Origin: Mycobacterium sp.
GTDB lineage: Bacteria > Actinomycetota > Actinomycetes > Mycobacteriales > Mycobacteriaceae
DNA length: 5,279 nt
Assembly: GCA_028706695.1 (NCBI GenBank)
Contig: JAQTVU010000232.1
Location: 1-5,279, forward strand
Direction: 5' to 3'
A model generated the notes under the pieces. That model saw nothing but the letters and a program-made list of their open reading frames with translations, did no database searches and was not told the DNA's origin. Of the stretch, positions 4,491 to 5,279 are shown one piece after another; position 1 is the stretch's first letter; each line of letters begins with the position of its first letter. Made by a program: the position numbers and the translations under genes.

Positions 4491-5279
4491 GTGATCGTCA
4501 TCATCGGAGCGGGCATATGCGGCCTGGCGGCGGCCTACGAGCTGTCGCGGCGCGGGGAACGCGCCATCGTGCTAGAGCGTGGTGAGCCTTTCGCCGAGCA
4601 GTCGGTGGGCCTGGCGCGGATCTTCCGCATCGCGCACCGGCGCCCGGAGCTGTGCAGGCTCGCCATGCGGGCACGCATCGGCTGGCAGCGCTGGGAATCC
4701 GAGCTGGGCGCCGGGCGCCTGCTGGGCAGCGAGGGTTTCATCAACGCAGACCCGAGCGACGACGTCGCGGCGGCGATGGCCGATGCCGGCGCCTCGTTTT
4801 CCCGGCTGGACCGGGAGGGCATCGCGGCGCGGATCCCGTTCGTCGCCGCGCCCTGGGAAGCGGGCTTGTTCGACCCGCTCGGCGGCAGTCTGCGTGTCCG
4901 CCGCGCACTGACCGCCGTGGCACGGCGGGTCAGCGTCTATCGCCGCGAGGTCGTCTCGGTCACCGACGACGGCTCCACGACGCTTACCGACGGCACCGTG
5001 TTGAGCGGCGACCGCGTGCTGATCTGTGCGGGGGTCCAGACGGCGGCGCTGTTCGGCCCGCTCGACGTCGAATTCACGCCGCACACCCGATTCAGCTACG
5101 CGGGCGCCGGCGCCGCGGGCGCCGCCTGCCTGTCCGCAGCCGAGGGTTACGGGCTGCCGCTTGGCAGCACGGGCCACTGGGCCTTCGGTCAGGAGGTGCC
5201 GGACCCGGCGACCGTGCGCGCGCTGTTCCCGTCGCTGTCGCCCGTGGGCCGGGTGGACTGCGTCAGGGTGCGCGCACCC
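4491..5279 (+). CDS. FAD-dependent oxidoreductase, DAO / monomeric sarcosine oxidase-like, 3' end cut
   Basis: The frame stays open for 263 codons from GTG 4491 to the right edge with no stop. The protein opens directly with a Rossmann strand and the dinucleotide-binding motif GAGICG (6-11), followed by VLER with Glu29 placed to bind the ADP ribose, as in DAO-family flavoproteins. The stretch QSVGLARIFRIAHRRPEL (37-54) matches the region that in monomeric sarcosine oxidases and N-methyltryptophan oxidase reads SxHGxxRIxRxAY. LICAG (177-181) is the usual strand near FAD. Such enzymes oxidise a C-N bond of a secondary amine or amino acid, yielding imine and hydrogen peroxide. The part carrying a covalent-FAD cysteine would lie beyond the window. 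The GTG is preferred because the fold starts immediately and no earlier start is suitable; no Shine-Dalgarno is evident. It is 24 bases after the acetyltransferase stop. An alanine/glycine-rich patch at 204-212 is probably a loop. Substrate unknown. Confidence 0.85.
   Translation, partial: MIVIIGAGICGLAAAYELSRRGERAIVLERGEPFAEQSVGLARIFRIAHRRPELCRLAMRARIGWQRWESELGAGRLLGSEGFINADPSDDVAAAMADAGASFSRLDREGIAARIPFVAAPWEAGLFDPLGGSLRVRRALTAVARRVSVYRREVVSVTDDGSTTLTDGTVLSGDRVLICAGVQTAALFGPLDVEFTPHTRFSYAGAGAAGAACLSAAEGYGLPLGSTGHWAFGQEVPDPATVRALFPSLSPVGRVDCVRVRAP

Noticed and set aside
5098..5122. A GGGCGCCG-type GC repeat in the flavoprotein gene.
   Set aside because: It stays in frame and simply encodes an Ala/Gly-rich loop; there is no sign of a mobile or regulatory repeat.
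4572..5177. A 201-codon minus-strand open frame opposite the flavoprotein gene.
   Set aside because: The plus strand has an uninterrupted flavoprotein with an FAD-binding motif at its first residues; the antisense translation has no recognisable motif.

Overview
The window looks like chromosomal DNA of a mycobacterium or a close relative. The base composition and codon third positions are strongly GC-rich. The left-hand sensor kinase matches mycobacterial PrrB along its visible length, from memory of the M. tuberculosis protein. The right half carries an Eis-family acetyltransferase, a typical mycobacterial family. Two starts fit the leaderless-mRNA style common in these bacteria. All assignments come from reading translations and motifs; no search was run.

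Layout. (1) Positions 1-1183, minus strand: a PrrB-like sensor histidine kinase, missing only the C-terminal end of its ATPase domain beyond the window edge. Just upstream of it on the same strand is a 25-codon small ORF (1186-1263), placed six bases after a CATAAT -10 hexamer and ending two bases before the kinase start. (2) Positions 1184-1356: a compact divergent control region. It holds the kinase-side promoter, an imperfect 16-bp palindrome, and the promoter of the rightward genes. That second promoter has its -10 hexamer enclosed in a perfect-arm inverted repeat touching the next start codon. (3) Positions 1357-5279, plus strand: four co-directional genes with gaps of 4, 46 and 24 bases. 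They are a TetR-family regulator, an acyl-CoA dehydrogenase, an Eis-family N-acetyltransferase, and a DAO/monomeric sarcosine oxidase-like flavoprotein that runs off the right edge.

How they may work together. The TetR protein probably represses its own leaderless promoter, and with it the tightly coupled acyl-CoA dehydrogenase. The acetyltransferase and the amine-oxidase-like flavoprotein may be read from the same transcript, but two hairpins lie between the genes. One sits after the dehydrogenase gene. The other is a terminator-like hairpin with a T tract inside the last codons of the acetyltransferase gene, so expression may step down along the cluster. The substrate chemistry is unknown. 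The pairing of an N-acetyltransferase with an amine-oxidase-like enzyme hints at handling of an amine-containing compound, but this is only inference. The kinase is divergently transcribed and need not belong to the same system. Its usual partner gene prrA is not in the upstream position expected from the M. tuberculosis prrA-prrB order.

No RNA genes, insertion sequences, CRISPR arrays or attachment sites were seen. The kinase and the flavoprotein are both intact in frame to the window edges.
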